Positions 24,767 through 34,281 of a DNA stretch of 64,000 nt are shown in pieces; position 1 is the stretch's first letter; each line of letters begins with the position of its first letter. The stretch spans positions 124,001 to 188,000 of the forward strand of contig NZ_FORV01000009.1 in assembly GCF_900114095.1 (NCBI RefSeq). Direction: 5' to 3'. The position numbers were made by a program, and so were the translations under genes. A model generated the notes under the pieces. That model was not told the DNA's origin, did not search any database, and saw nothing but the letters and a program-made list of their open reading frames with translations. The stretch comes from Sphingomonas sp. NFR04. Lineage in GTDB: Bacteria; Pseudomonadota; Alphaproteobacteria; Sphingomonadales; Sphingomonadaceae.

Positions 24767-26266
24767 GTGGCCCAGCAAGTCCTGATCGCGGGTGGCGGCA
24801 GTGCCGGGTGGATGGCGGCGGCGCTGTTCGCGCGGCTGCGGCCTGCGCCGGACACGCAGATCACGCTGGTCGAATCCGAGGCGATCGGCACGATCGGCGT
24901 CGGCGAGGCCACCGTGCCGATCCTCCAGGATTTCAACCGCCTGCTCGGCCTGCACGAGCCCGACTTCGTCGCGGCGACGCAGGGCAGCTTCAAGCTCGGC
25001 ATCGAGTTCGTCGGCTGGGGCGCGACCGACAACCGCCACTTCCACGGATTTGGCGACTTCGGCCCGCCGATCGAGGGCATCGCTCCGCACCACCATTGGC
25101 ACCGCCTGCGCGCCGCCGGCCGCATCACCGACCCCATCGACGACTGGTCGATGCCGGCGTGCGCCGCCGCCGAAGATCGTTTCGCGCCGCCCGAGGCGCT
25201 GCGCGGCGAAGCGGCGCAATATCGCTACGCCTATCATTTCGATGCCGGCCTCTACGCCCGGCTGCTGCGCGGCTATGCCGAGGCGCGCGGCGTCACCCGG
25301 ATCGAGGGCCGCATCCTCCACGCCGACCGCGATCCGGAGACGGGCGACCTGACCGCGCTCCAGCTCGACGGGGATCGGCGGATTGAAGCCGACCTGTTCA
25401 TCGACTGCACCGGCTTCGCCAGCCGCCTGCTGGGCGACGCGCTGGACACGAAGTTCGTCGATTGGTCGCACTGGCTGCCCGCCGATCGCGCATTGGCGCA
25501 GGGCTGCACCCGCGCCGGTCGCTTCACGCCCTTCACGCGCTCCACCGCGCATGCCGTGGGCTGGCAGTGGCGGATCCCGCTCCAGCACCGCACCGGCAAC
25601 GGGCTGGTCTATAGCAGCGCCTATCTCCCCGACGACGAAGCCGCCGCGCAGCTGGCGGCCAACCTCGACGGCGACGCGATCGGCGACCCCCGCCTCTTGC
25701 GCTTCACCACCGGCCGCCGCGAACGGTTCTGGGCGCATAACGTGGTTGCGATCGGGCTGGCGGCGGGGTTCCTGGAGCCGCTCGAATCCACCAGCCTCCA
25801 GTTGGTCCAGACCGGCCTCGCGCGGCTCGCCGAGCTGCTGCCCAGCGCCGGGCGCGCCGACCCCGCGATCGTCGCCGAATATAACCGCGAGACGATCGGC
25901 GAATATGCGCGGATCCGCGACTTCCTGATCGCGCATTACTGCATCAGCCGCAGGCCCGAACCCTTCTGGCGGGACATGGCGGCGATGGCGGTGCCGGATA
26001 GCCTGGCCCACAAGCTCGCCTTGTGGGACGCGAGCGCGCGGGTGCCGCTCTACGAGCTCGAATCGCATGGCGAGGCGAGCTGGGTGGCGGTGCTGCTCGG
26101 CCAGGGCCGCATGCCGCGCGGCCACGATCCCGCCGCCGACCGTCCGGCGCTGGATGCCCTGCAGCACGCGTTCGATGCCCGCCGGGCGGCGCTTACGACC
26201 GCACTGCCGCGGCTACCCGCGCACGACCATTTCGTCGCTCGAACCTGCCGCGCAGATGCGGCGTGA
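24767..26266 (+). CDS. Flavin-dependent tryptophan-halogenase-like protein 1
   Basis: About 499 aa. The double GTG at 24764/24767 lies behind GAGAGGG; 24767 gives better spacing. It has the FAD-binding GGGSAGWMAAAL at the N-terminus, GVGEATVP, the catalytic-type Lys in FKLGIEFVGW (about residue 76, as in PrnA/RebH) and the family signature GWQWRIP (about 266), plus EPLESTS. Characterised relatives chlorinate or brominate tryptophan or indole with FADH2 and halide. A natural-product pathway is absent here: the gene lies between a TBDR and GH39, as in many Sphingomonas, Caulobacter and Xanthomonas TBDR loci, where the physiological substrate is unclear. No flavin reductase is adjacent. Confidence 0.9.
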   Translation: MAQQVLIAGGGSAGWMAAALFARLRPAPDTQITLVESEAIGTIGVGEATVPILQDFNRLLGLHEPDFVAATQGSFKLGIEFVGWGATDNRHFHGFGDFGPPIEGIAPHHHWHRLRAAGRITDPIDDWSMPACAAAEDRFAPPEALRGEAAQYRYAYHFDAGLYARLLRGYAEARGVTRIEGRILHADRDPETGDLTALQLDGDRRIEADLFIDCTGFASRLLGDALDTKFVDWSHWLPADRALAQGCTRAGRFTPFTRSTAHAVGWQWRIPLQHRTGNGLVYSSAYLPDDEAAAQLAANLDGDAIGDPRLLRFTTGRRERFWAHNVVAIGLAAGFLEPLESTSLQLVQTGLARLAELLPSAGRADPAIVAEYNRETIGEYARIRDFLIAHYCISRRPEPFWRDMAAMAVPDSLAHKLALWDASARVPLYELESHGEASWVAVLLGQGRMPRGHDPAADRPALDALQHAFDARRAALTTALPRLPAHDHFVARTCRADAA

Positions 26267-26309
26267 GACGCGTGACACCATGCCGATACCAGAATGGGGA
26301 GACACTCTC

Positions 26310-27881
26310 TTGAAGCGCACGCATTTCACGACCGCTGCCGCCGGGCTGTTGCTGGGGCTCGCCGCCTCGCCCCTGCTGGCGCAGACCGCCCCCCGCACCG
26401 TTCGCGTCGACGTTGCGACCGCCAAGGCGCCGGTCGACCGGTTCTTCGACCTGTCGATCGGATCGGACTATCCCGGCACGCTGCGCCGCGACGATTCCAT
26501 GGCCCAGCTGAAAGCGGCGCATGACGAGCTCGGCTTCCGCTATGTCCGCTTCCACGCGATCTTCCACGACGTGCTCGGCACGGTGAAGCGCGAGAACGGC
26601 AAGATCAGCTATGACTGGACCGGCATCGACGCGCTGTACGACAAGCTGCGCGCACGCGGGCTGAAGCCGTTCGTCGAGCTCGGCTTCACGCCCGAGGCGC
26701 TGAAGACCTCGGACAATTCGATCTTCTACTGGAAGGGCAACACCTCGCATCCGGAGCTGGGCGCCTGGCGCGACCTGCTCACCGCCTTCATCCGCCACGC
26801 GCAGGCGCGCTACGGCCGGGACGAGGTGCGCAGCTGGTTCTTCGAGGTTTGGAACGAACCCAATCTCGACGGCTTCTGGGAGAAGGCCGACAAGGCGGCC
26901 TATTTCGACCTCTATGACGCCAGCGCCCGCGCCATCAAGGCGGTGGACCCGACGCTGCGCGTCGGCGGCCCCTCCACTGCCGGCGCGGCCTGGGTACCCG
27001 AGTTCCTGGCCGACATGCACAAGCGCGGCACGCCGGTCGATTTCGTGACGACGCACACCTATGGCGTCGAAGGCGGCTTTCTCGACGAGCAGGGCAAGCA
27101 GGATACCAAGCTCTCCCCCTCGCCCGACGCGATCGTCGGCGACGTGCGCAACGTCCGCCAGCAGATCGCCGCCTCGGCCTTCCCCAATCTGCCGCTCTAT
27201 TTTACCGAGTGGAGCACCAGCTACACGCCGCGCGACCTCGTCCACGATTCCTATGTGAGCGCGGCCTATATCCTCACCAAGCTCAAGGCGGTGCAGGGCA
27301 TCGCGCAGGGCATGAGCTACTGGACCTTCAGCGACCTGTTCGAGGAGCCCGGCCCGCCCACCGCGCCGTTCGAAGGCGGCTTCGGGCTGATGAACCCGCA
27401 AGGGATCCGAAAGCCGGCCTGGTTCGCCTATAAATATCTCGACGCGCTGCACGGCCGCGAGGTGCCGACCGGCGACCCGCACAGCATCGCCGCCGCCGAC
27501 GGCGCGAAGCTGGCGGTGGTGCTGTGGGACTGGCACCAGCCCGACCAGCCGACGAGCAACCGCTCCTTCTACAGCAAGCTCGTGCCCGCCAAGGCGGCGC
27601 CACCCGCCACGGTGCAATTGGCGCACCTGCGCCCCGGGCGCTACAAGCTGCGGCTGTTCCGCACCGGCTATCGCCACAACGACGCGTTCTCGGCCTATAT
27701 CGACCTCAACATGCCGAAGGCGCTGACCGACACGCAGGTCGCCGCGCTCCAGCGCCTGACCCGCGACCTGCCCGAGCGCGACGAAACGGTCACCGTGCCG
27801 CGCTCCGGTACGCTCAGCGTGCCGATAGCGCTCCAGACCAACGACGTGCTGTTGCTGCGGCTGGAGCCGCTGGCACGCTGA
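26310..27881 (+). CDS. GH39 beta-xylosidase-like glycosidase
   Basis: A 523-aa exported protein. The TTG at 26310 is preferred because GGGGAG precedes it by 8 nt and it starts a clean signal (MKRTHFTTAAAGLLLGLAASPLLAQ); an in-frame ATG at 26280 has no ribosome site. The clan GH-A barrel shows the acid/base Glu in FEVWNEPNLDG (Glu183) and the nucleophile Glu in YFTEWSTSY (Glu300), the GH39 pattern. C-terminal beta-domains follow. GH39 enzymes are mostly beta-xylosidases. Start to halogenase stop is only 43 nt, so the two are probably co-transcribed. In a xyloglucan or xylan setting it would release xylose; the exact substrate is unproven. Confidence 0.87.
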   Translation: MKRTHFTTAAAGLLLGLAASPLLAQTAPRTVRVDVATAKAPVDRFFDLSIGSDYPGTLRRDDSMAQLKAAHDELGFRYVRFHAIFHDVLGTVKRENGKISYDWTGIDALYDKLRARGLKPFVELGFTPEALKTSDNSIFYWKGNTSHPELGAWRDLLTAFIRHAQARYGRDEVRSWFFEVWNEPNLDGFWEKADKAAYFDLYDASARAIKAVDPTLRVGGPSTAGAAWVPEFLADMHKRGTPVDFVTTHTYGVEGGFLDEQGKQDTKLSPSPDAIVGDVRNVRQQIAASAFPNLPLYFTEWSTSYTPRDLVHDSYVSAAYILTKLKAVQGIAQGMSYWTFSDLFEEPGPPTAPFEGGFGLMNPQGIRKPAWFAYKYLDALHGREVPTGDPHSIAAADGAKLAVVLWDWHQPDQPTSNRSFYSKLVPAKAAPPATVQLAHLRPGRYKLRLFRTGYRHNDAFSAYIDLNMPKALTDTQVAALQRLTRDLPERDETVTVPRSGTLSVPIALQTNDVLLLRLEPLAR

Positions 27882-27989
27882 GGCGATCGGCGCTTCGGAT
27901 TGCACGGGCGGACGATCCCTTGCCCATGCTCTCCGAAGCGCTAGGCTCGACCAGCCACTATTCCCCCTCGCCGACCAAGGATGCCCCTG

Positions 27990-28925
27990 ATGCTCCGTAC
28001 GCTCGCCCTTCTGCTTTCGCTGCCATTGGCGGCCGGCGGCCAGGACTCCAAGGACGTCGCCCGCGCGCTTGCCGGCGAGACCAGCGCGGCGCCGCAGCGG
28101 CTCATGCTGGTGGATCTACCCACGCCGGCCGGGCCGCGCGTCCGGCTGTTCGACGGCAAGTCGCTGGACGGTTGGCAGCCTTGGCTGGGCTATGCGGATC
28201 CCGGCATCACCTACAAGGGCGATCCGGCTGCGACGCCGATCGGCACGTCGCGGGACACCAGCGGTGATTTCGCGGTGCGCACCATCGACGGCGAGCCCGC
28301 GATCTGGGTGAAGGGCGAGACCTGGGGCAGCCTGGTGCACCGCGCCGACCTGCGCGACTATCATCTGCGGCTCGAATTCAAATGGGGGGCCAAGCGCTGG
28401 GCACCGCGCGCGACGCTGCCGCCGAACAACGGCCTGCTCTACCACACCCATGGCCGGCCGGGTGAAGTGTTCGGCACCTGGCAGCCCTCCGTCGAGTTCG
28501 AGATCATGAAGGGCTCGACCGGCATGCTGGTGATGGTGGGCAAGGCGCTCCGCGCCCACACCAATGTCGCCTTCGACGACACGCTGATCGCGCCGCACCT
28601 GCGGTTCCGCACCGACGGGCGCGTGGTCGACATGATCAACGGCACCCCCACCTGGAACGTAGAGGCTGCCGTCGATGCCGAGAAGCCAGAAGGCCAATGG
28701 AACGTGCTCGACCTGTACGTGCTGCGCGATCGGGCGGTGCATGTCGTCAACGGCGTTCCCGTCGCCGAGGCCCGCGACCTGGCCGTGATCGGCCCCGACG
28801 GGAAGCGCACGCCGCTGACCCATGGCCGGATCCAGCTGCAATCCGAAGGTGCGGAAACCTGGTTCCGCCGCATCACTGTGGAACCCATCAGGCGCTTGCC
28901 AAGGATCGTCCCGACGAGAGGCTGA
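27990..28925 (+). CDS. Secreted DUF1080 (3-keto-disaccharide hydrolase-like) protein
   Basis: A 311-aa protein. The ATG at 27990 has AAGGA 8 nt upstream; an ATG at 27981 would add three residues. The signal MLRTLALLLSLPLAAGG is followed by a single jelly-roll domain beginning RVRLFDGKSLDGWQPW, the standard opening of PF06439 (DUF1080), with NNGLLYHTHG and VEFEIMKGSTG in the middle. Proteins of this fold include 3-keto-glucoside hydrolases and carbohydrate-binding modules. It follows GH39 by 108 nt in the same direction and probably belongs to that unit. Function in glycan breakdown is inferred from position. Confidence 0.82.
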   Translation: MLRTLALLLSLPLAAGGQDSKDVARALAGETSAAPQRLMLVDLPTPAGPRVRLFDGKSLDGWQPWLGYADPGITYKGDPAATPIGTSRDTSGDFAVRTIDGEPAIWVKGETWGSLVHRADLRDYHLRLEFKWGAKRWAPRATLPPNNGLLYHTHGRPGEVFGTWQPSVEFEIMKGSTGMLVMVGKALRAHTNVAFDDTLIAPHLRFRTDGRVVDMINGTPTWNVEAAVDAEKPEGQWNVLDLYVLRDRAVHVVNGVPVAEARDLAVIGPDGKRTPLTHGRIQLQSEGAETWFRRITVEPIRRLPRIVPTRG

Positions 28926-29374
28926 GCACAGGGCGCCCTCGCCTGCCCTCGCCTCTTTTCACGCCGAAACCGAGTCGTCGATCGGCGCGGCCGGCGAGCT
29001 AGCGCGGATGCGCCAGCCGGTTGCAGCGATCGTATCCCGGTTCTCCGACCGGGCCGCCCCGGACGACGAGTGCGCCGGCTTATTCGCGCCTGCGGTCCCC
29101 GCGCCCCTCGACATTGCACCGGTTCCCGCCCTGCCCGGCACCGTGGCCACCACGCCTAGTACCCGGCAAAAACCAGATCGCACAATCCCACAGTCGAGGG
29201 CTTCACGACCAGCCGGGAATCTGAAACCCGCCCCTGGCGCCTCGCCGCTTATGCCTTGTTATTTCTCATAAATTCCTGCGCTCCCGGGGGTACTCGCGGA
29301 GCTGCCTTCCCGCGCCCGCCAGCGCTCGTCGCTCCGGGTTGGCCGATCTTAGAGTTTATCTGCGAAATGTGGTT

Positions 29375-29389
29375 GTCATTTGTAAAAGT
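29375..29389. promoter_or_regulatory. ACTTTTACA-type site before TBDR 3
   Basis: GTCATTTGTAAAAGT; its reverse complement ACTTTTACAAATGAC matches 13 of 15 bases of the first repeat at 20466. It lies in the AT-rich part of the 567-nt gap 28926-29492, about 100 nt before the receptor. Otherwise this gap shows no gene or clear RNA. Confidence 0.4.
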
Positions 29390-29492
29390 GCATCCTAAAA
29401 ACTCCGAGCAAATAAATGCCTTGCTGTCGTTTCTGCCGCCGCGTCCGATCCCTGCGGTGCCGGTCCAAGCAAGCACGCTCGGGAGAGGACAA

Positions 29493-32297
29493 ATGACCAA
29501 GATGCGCCAATATCGCTCCAGCACCGCGCTGGCCTTGACGCTGCTGATGCTGCCTGCCGCGGCGAGCGCACAGCAGGCGAGCGGCAGCAATGAAGCGGCC
29601 AAGGCCGTCGATGCCGCGCCCGCCCAGGAGGAGATCGTCGTCACCGGTTTCCGCCGTTCGCTCGACAATGCGGCCGAGATCAAGCGGCGGTCGGACGTGA
29701 TCAGCGACACCATCTCGGCCGAGGATATCGGCCAGTTTCCCGATCAGAATCTGGCCGAGTCGCTCCAGCGCATCACCGGCGTCCAGATCACGCGGTCCGC
29801 GGGCGAAGGCTCCAGCGTCTCGATCCGCGGCTTGCCCAGCGAATTCACCCGCGTGCAGTATAACGGCCGCACCCTCGGCAGCGGCGGGACGCGTTCATTC
29901 GACTTCACTGCGTTCTCGGCGCTGTTCACCAGCGCGGTCGAGGTACGCAAATCGCCCAGCGCGGACATGATCGAAGGTGGCCTGTCCGGCACCGTCGACG
30001 TGCGCAGCGCGCGCCCGCTCGACATCGGCAAGACGACGCTGAGCGCGTCGGCAGAGGGCGTGTACGAGCCCAATCGCGGCAACGTCACGCCGCGCGTCGC
30101 GGTGCTCGGCAACTGGGTCAACGCGTCCGGCACCTTCGGCGTCAATGCCGGCGTCGCGTTCGAGCGGCGCAAGTTCCGCACCAAGCAGGTGACGACCTAT
30201 GGCGCGGAGACCAGCCGCGAAGCCCCGCTGTTCGATGCCTCGGGAACGGCGATCGCCGGCGGCAAGTCCCCGCCCGTCGACTACAACGTGGATGGCGACA
30301 CCAACGACACCTACAGCTTTACCCACGGCGCCGATTATTCGGTGCTCGATGCGCGGCGTGATCGCCTGACCGCGATCGGCGGCTATCAGTGGAAGCCGGG
30401 CGGCGATCTCGAGCTCTACGGCGACCTATTCTACAGCCAGCTCAAGAACCAATCGACCACCGATCGCGCGCAGACCCGGTTCACCGACATCTCGCCGATG
30501 TTCGCGGGCGGCAATTACGGCGTGCGCGGCAGCACGATCGTCACCGATTACAACAGCTTGCTCGGCACGGGCAGCGCGGGCTTCCTCACCCGGCTCGATG
30601 CCGACGGGATCAGCCTCCAGGCGATTTCGCGCGGCGACGAGAGCAAGGTCGACCTTTTCTCGATCGCGCAAGGCGTGAAGTGGCGCAGCGGCCGCTTCTC
30701 GGTGCAGGCGGAAGGTTCCTATTTCAAGGCGACCAACACCACTCGGACGTTCGGGCTCGCCGCGCAGGCGCGCGCATCCGCCGAAGTATCCTATCCCGAC
30801 GGCATCGGCACCGCGCCGCAGGTGGTGTTCAACCGGGGCTTCAACCAGCTCGATCCGGCCAATTTCTATCTCACCAACGAGGACATCCAGGCCTTCACCC
30901 GCAACGACCGCAACTATGAGGGGCGGATCGACCTGGGCTATGAACTGGGCGAAGGGTTCTTCCGCCGGCTGAAGGTCGGCGCCTATTATAACGACCGCCG
31001 CTTCACCAACACGTCCGCATACAAGGTGCTCACCGCCGACCAGCTGGCGGCGCTGTCCAACGGCACGCTTACCGTCACGCCCGGAGTGGAGGGCAGCGGC
31101 GGCATCCCGGCTTCGGGCTTCCTCCGCCCGACGGACCTGTCGGGGCTCAGCAATGCGCCGCAACTGCTGGTGGTGGATCAGGGCAAGTTCGGACAGTTGC
31201 TGTCCCGGCAGACCTATTTCGAGGATCAGGACATCACCCCGCAGCCCGGATCAGGCTTCGACGTGGGCGAGAAGAGCATCGCGGCCTATGCGCGCGCCGA
31301 TTTCGCCACGTCGGACGACAAGCTCTCCGGCAATATCGGGCTGCGCTATCTCCGCACCCGGACGACCTCGGCCGGCCTCTCGCCCGACCTGAACGGGCTG
31401 ATCGTCGAGGCGGATCGCGTGACGACGACGATCCCGACCGCGGATGCCGTGCTGGTCAAGTCGCGCTACGCGTCCTGGCTCCCCAGCCTCAACCTGCGCT
31501 ACAATCTCACGCCGCAATTCGTCGCACGCTTCGCCGCGGCGCGCGTCATCGGCCGCCCGGGCCTTGGCGATCTGTCGGCCGGGACGAGCGTCGATGCCAA
31601 CACGCGATCGATCAACTCGGGCAATCCCTCGCTGTCGCCGTACAAGTCCGACCAGCTGGACCTGTCGCTGGAATATTATCTGCCGCGCGGCGGGCTGCTG
31701 TCGATCGCCGGCTTCTACAAGCACCTGTCCGACTATGTCCTGTCCGGGCAGACCAGCCAGCTGCTCACGGTCCAATATCGCACCGGCGGTACCGCGACGC
31801 TCGAATTCCGGCGCAACCAGTCGCTCAATCTCGCCAATGGCGACATCAAGGGCGTCGAAGTCGCGGCGCAGCTGCCGTTCCAGTATTTCAGCGACTCGCT
31901 GGATTGGCTCGGCATGTTCGGCAGCTACACCCTGATCGACGCACCCAAATTCCCGCGCCGCCAGGGCGGCCGCGCATTCCCGCTCGATGGGGTTGCGCGC
32001 AACAACTACAATATCGGCGCCTATGTGCAGAAATGGGGGGTGGGGCTGCGCGGTTCCTACACCTATCGTGGCCGCTTCTCGTCGGGCGGCGGCACGTTCG
32101 GCGACGGCAGCTTCACGCGTACCTATGGCCAGGTGGACGCTTCGGCGGACGTGACGATTTCAAACCGCTTGTCGGCGACGTTCGACGTGTCCAACCTGTT
32201 CGACGTCAAGTCGTATCAGGAAAACAGCTTCGGCTTGCTCGTGACCGAGGCCTTTACCGGCCGCCGCTTCACCGCCGGGTTCCGGCTGAAGCTGTAA
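29493..32297 (+). CDS. TonB-dependent receptor 3
   Basis: A 934-aa receptor. The ATG at 29493 follows GGGAGAGGAC and starts the signal MTKMRQYRSSTALALTLLML ending ASAQQ. TonB-box-like EEIVVTGFRRSL, plug motifs ISAEDIGQFPDQNLAESLQR and ITGVQITRSAGEGSSVSIR, and a barrel ending TAGFRLKL. Immediately downstream (84 nt) begins a GH29 gene in the same direction, so this receptor likely imports fucosylated or otherwise branched oligosaccharides. It carries the ACTTTTACA-type site but no xyl-box-like site, suggesting partly different control from TBDR 2 and 4. Confidence 0.93.
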   Translation: MTKMRQYRSSTALALTLLMLPAAASAQQASGSNEAAKAVDAAPAQEEIVVTGFRRSLDNAAEIKRRSDVISDTISAEDIGQFPDQNLAESLQRITGVQITRSAGEGSSVSIRGLPSEFTRVQYNGRTLGSGGTRSFDFTAFSALFTSAVEVRKSPSADMIEGGLSGTVDVRSARPLDIGKTTLSASAEGVYEPNRGNVTPRVAVLGNWVNASGTFGVNAGVAFERRKFRTKQVTTYGAETSREAPLFDASGTAIAGGKSPPVDYNVDGDTNDTYSFTHGADYSVLDARRDRLTAIGGYQWKPGGDLELYGDLFYSQLKNQSTTDRAQTRFTDISPMFAGGNYGVRGSTIVTDYNSLLGTGSAGFLTRLDADGISLQAISRGDESKVDLFSIAQGVKWRSGRFSVQAEGSYFKATNTTRTFGLAAQARASAEVSYPDGIGTAPQVVFNRGFNQLDPANFYLTNEDIQAFTRNDRNYEGRIDLGYELGEGFFRRLKVGAYYNDRRFTNTSAYKVLTADQLAALSNGTLTVTPGVEGSGGIPASGFLRPTDLSGLSNAPQLLVVDQGKFGQLLSRQTYFEDQDITPQPGSGFDVGEKSIAAYARADFATSDDKLSGNIGLRYLRTRTTSAGLSPDLNGLIVEADRVTTTIPTADAVLVKSRYASWLPSLNLRYNLTPQFVARFAAARVIGRPGLGDLSAGTSVDANTRSINSGNPSLSPYKSDQLDLSLEYYLPRGGLLSIAGFYKHLSDYVLSGQTSQLLTVQYRTGGTATLEFRRNQSLNLANGDIKGVEVAAQLPFQYFSDSLDWLGMFGSYTLIDAPKFPRRQGGRAFPLDGVARNNYNIGAYVQKWGVGLRGSYTYRGRFSSGGGTFGDGSFTRTYGQVDASADVTISNRLSATFDVSNLFDVKSYQENSFGLLVTEAFTGRRFTAGFRLKL

Positions 32298-32381
32298 GGC
32301 ACCCGCACGATGCCGCCGCTCCCGGGCCGCGGCATCGTCGCTCTGTCCGATCCGGCCGCATTGGAAATGAAGGAAGCCATG

Positions 32382-34172
32382 ATGTCTCGTCCCCTCTCCA
32401 CCATCACCTTCTCGCGCCGGGCGGCGCTGGGCGGCGCGGGCGCATCGCTCGCGGTGCTGGCCGCCGCACCGGTCGCGGCCAAGGCGAAGGTACAGTGGCG
32501 CATGCCGGTGCTGCCGCCGATGCCGCCGCTCGCCCCTGCGCGGCCCGAGGAATCGGTGACGATGGCCGATCCGGCCAAATGGCCCGAGACCAAGCTAGAT
32601 TTCCCGATCGCCGACGGCCCCTATGCGGGGGACTGGCAGTCGATCATCCGCAACTATCCCACGGACGACATCGCCTGGCTGCGCGAGGCGAAGTTCGGCA
32701 TCTGGGTGCATTTCGGTGCGCAGTCGTCGGGCAATGCGGGCGACTGGTACGCCAAGCGGATGTACGACCAGAGCGGCCGCTTCGGCGCCCAGTATAAGAG
32801 CCACCTCAAGAATTTCGGCCATCCGTCGGAGGTCGGATACAAGGAGGTGCTGCGCCAGTGGAACCCGGACAAGCTGGATCCCGCCGCGCTGATCAAGCTC
32901 TATGAGGAAGCCGGCGCGCGCTTCCTGTTCCTGCTCGGTGTGCACCACGACAATTTCGACAATTGGGATTCGCGCTACCAGAAGTGGAACGCAGTCAATC
33001 TCGGGCCCAAGCGCGATCTGATCGGCGAATGGACCAAGGCGGCCCGCGCCGCCGGCATCCGCTATGGCATCACCTTCCACCACGAATATACCTGGTGGTG
33101 GTGGCAGACCGCGTTCGGTGCCGACAAGACCGGCCCCAAGGCGGGCGTGCCCTATGACGCGCATCTCACCAAGGCCGACGGCAAGGGCACCTGGTGGGAC
33201 GGCTATGATCCGCGCATGCTCTACACGATCAACCTGCGCGAATATAAGGGCCTGGACACCCGCTGGGCGCCGCCCGGCGGCATCTTCCAGAACCACCAGG
33301 CCTATGCGCGCTGGTACGCGACCTGGTGGGCCTATCGCATCATGGACGCGATCGAGAAATACGACCCCGACTTCATCTATACCGACGGCGACAGCAACAA
33401 GCCGTTCACCGGCTTCAACAGCGGCACCGGCGCGAGCAACGATGCGATGCAGCGGGTCATCGCCCATTACTATAATCGCAGCCTACAGCGCCGCGGCAAG
33501 GTGGATACGTTCAGCATCGTCAAGTTCCGCCCGCCGACCAAGGGCGTGGTGCGTACCCATGAGGGCAGCTTCCCGGAGGAGATCAAGCGCGACCAGCCCT
33601 GGGTCGGCGAAACCGCCGTCGGCGACTGGTTCTACGGCCCCGGCTTCGTCTACGATCCGGGCACCGTCGTGCGCTATCTGCTGGAGACGGCGTCGCGGGA
33701 CGGCGCCTGCGCGGTGTGCATTCCCCAGCGCCCGGACGGTTCGCTGGACGCCGAATGCGTTACCATGCTCAAGCGCATCGGCCGCTGGATGCGCGTGCAT
33801 GGCGAGGGCATCTACGGCAGCAGTGCCTGGCAGGTGCTCGGCGAGGGCCAGCAGGTGGACGGCAAGCTCAAGGTCGCCACGGGCGGGGCGCTCGGCGCCC
33901 GCCAGGTAGAGGATAGGTTCGGCGCGCAGGACTTCCGCTTCACCCAGGGCAAGAACGGCGCGATCTATGCGTATTGCATGACCGTTCCCGAAGGCGGGTC
34001 CGAATTGACGATCCGGTCGCTGGGCAGCGCCACGGCAGGGGCGATCCGGCAGGTCGCGCTGCTCGGCTATCCCGAGCCGCTCCGCTGGCGGCAGACCGGC
34101 GATGCGCTGCTCGTAACGCTGCCCGCCCTGCCCGACAGCGACATCGCAATCGGCCTGAAGGTCGAGCGCTGA
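32382..34172 (+). CDS. GH29 alpha-L-fucosidase (Tat-exported) 1
   Basis: About 596 aa; ATG 32382 has AGGAAG at 5 nt (ATG 32379 is adjacent). The N-terminus carries a twin-arginine signal (FSRRAALGGAGASLAVL). The GH29 barrel shows WLREAKFGIWVHFGA, DWYAKRMYD, LLGVHHDNFDNWDSRYQ and the predicted nucleophile Asp in FIYTDGDSN (about 335), with an HHEYTWWWW stretch. The C-terminal 120 residues form a beta-domain. GH29 enzymes remove alpha-linked fucose. Only 37% or so of the motifs match the textbook fucosidases exactly by eye, and its paralogue lies at 36973. Together with TBDR 3 it would trim fucosylated side chains. Substrate linkage is not predictable. Confidence 0.85.
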   Translation: MSRPLSTITFSRRAALGGAGASLAVLAAAPVAAKAKVQWRMPVLPPMPPLAPARPEESVTMADPAKWPETKLDFPIADGPYAGDWQSIIRNYPTDDIAWLREAKFGIWVHFGAQSSGNAGDWYAKRMYDQSGRFGAQYKSHLKNFGHPSEVGYKEVLRQWNPDKLDPAALIKLYEEAGARFLFLLGVHHDNFDNWDSRYQKWNAVNLGPKRDLIGEWTKAARAAGIRYGITFHHEYTWWWWQTAFGADKTGPKAGVPYDAHLTKADGKGTWWDGYDPRMLYTINLREYKGLDTRWAPPGGIFQNHQAYARWYATWWAYRIMDAIEKYDPDFIYTDGDSNKPFTGFNSGTGASNDAMQRVIAHYYNRSLQRRGKVDTFSIVKFRPPTKGVVRTHEGSFPEEIKRDQPWVGETAVGDWFYGPGFVYDPGTVVRYLLETASRDGACAVCIPQRPDGSLDAECVTMLKRIGRWMRVHGEGIYGSSAWQVLGEGQQVDGKLKVATGGALGARQVEDRFGAQDFRFTQGKNGAIYAYCMTVPEGGSELTIRSLGSATAGAIRQVALLGYPEPLRWRQTGDALLVTLPALPDSDIAIGLKVER

Positions 34173-34240
34173 CGGGCCTTTCGTTCGCGCGCTGCCGGCG
34201 GCCGATACACGGTCGCCGCTCCTGACATCGGCCGGTCTCG

Positions 34241-34269
34241 CACCCGCCGGGCGCCACGCCCGGCGGGTG
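34241..34269. terminator. Bidirectional terminator between GH29 and GH2
   Basis: CACCCGCCGGGCG (34241-34253) and CGCCCGGCGGGTG (34257-34269) form a perfect 13-bp stem with a 3-nt loop between two convergent genes. No T-run follows. Confidence 0.75.
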
Positions 34270-34281
34270 TCGCGCCGCCGT

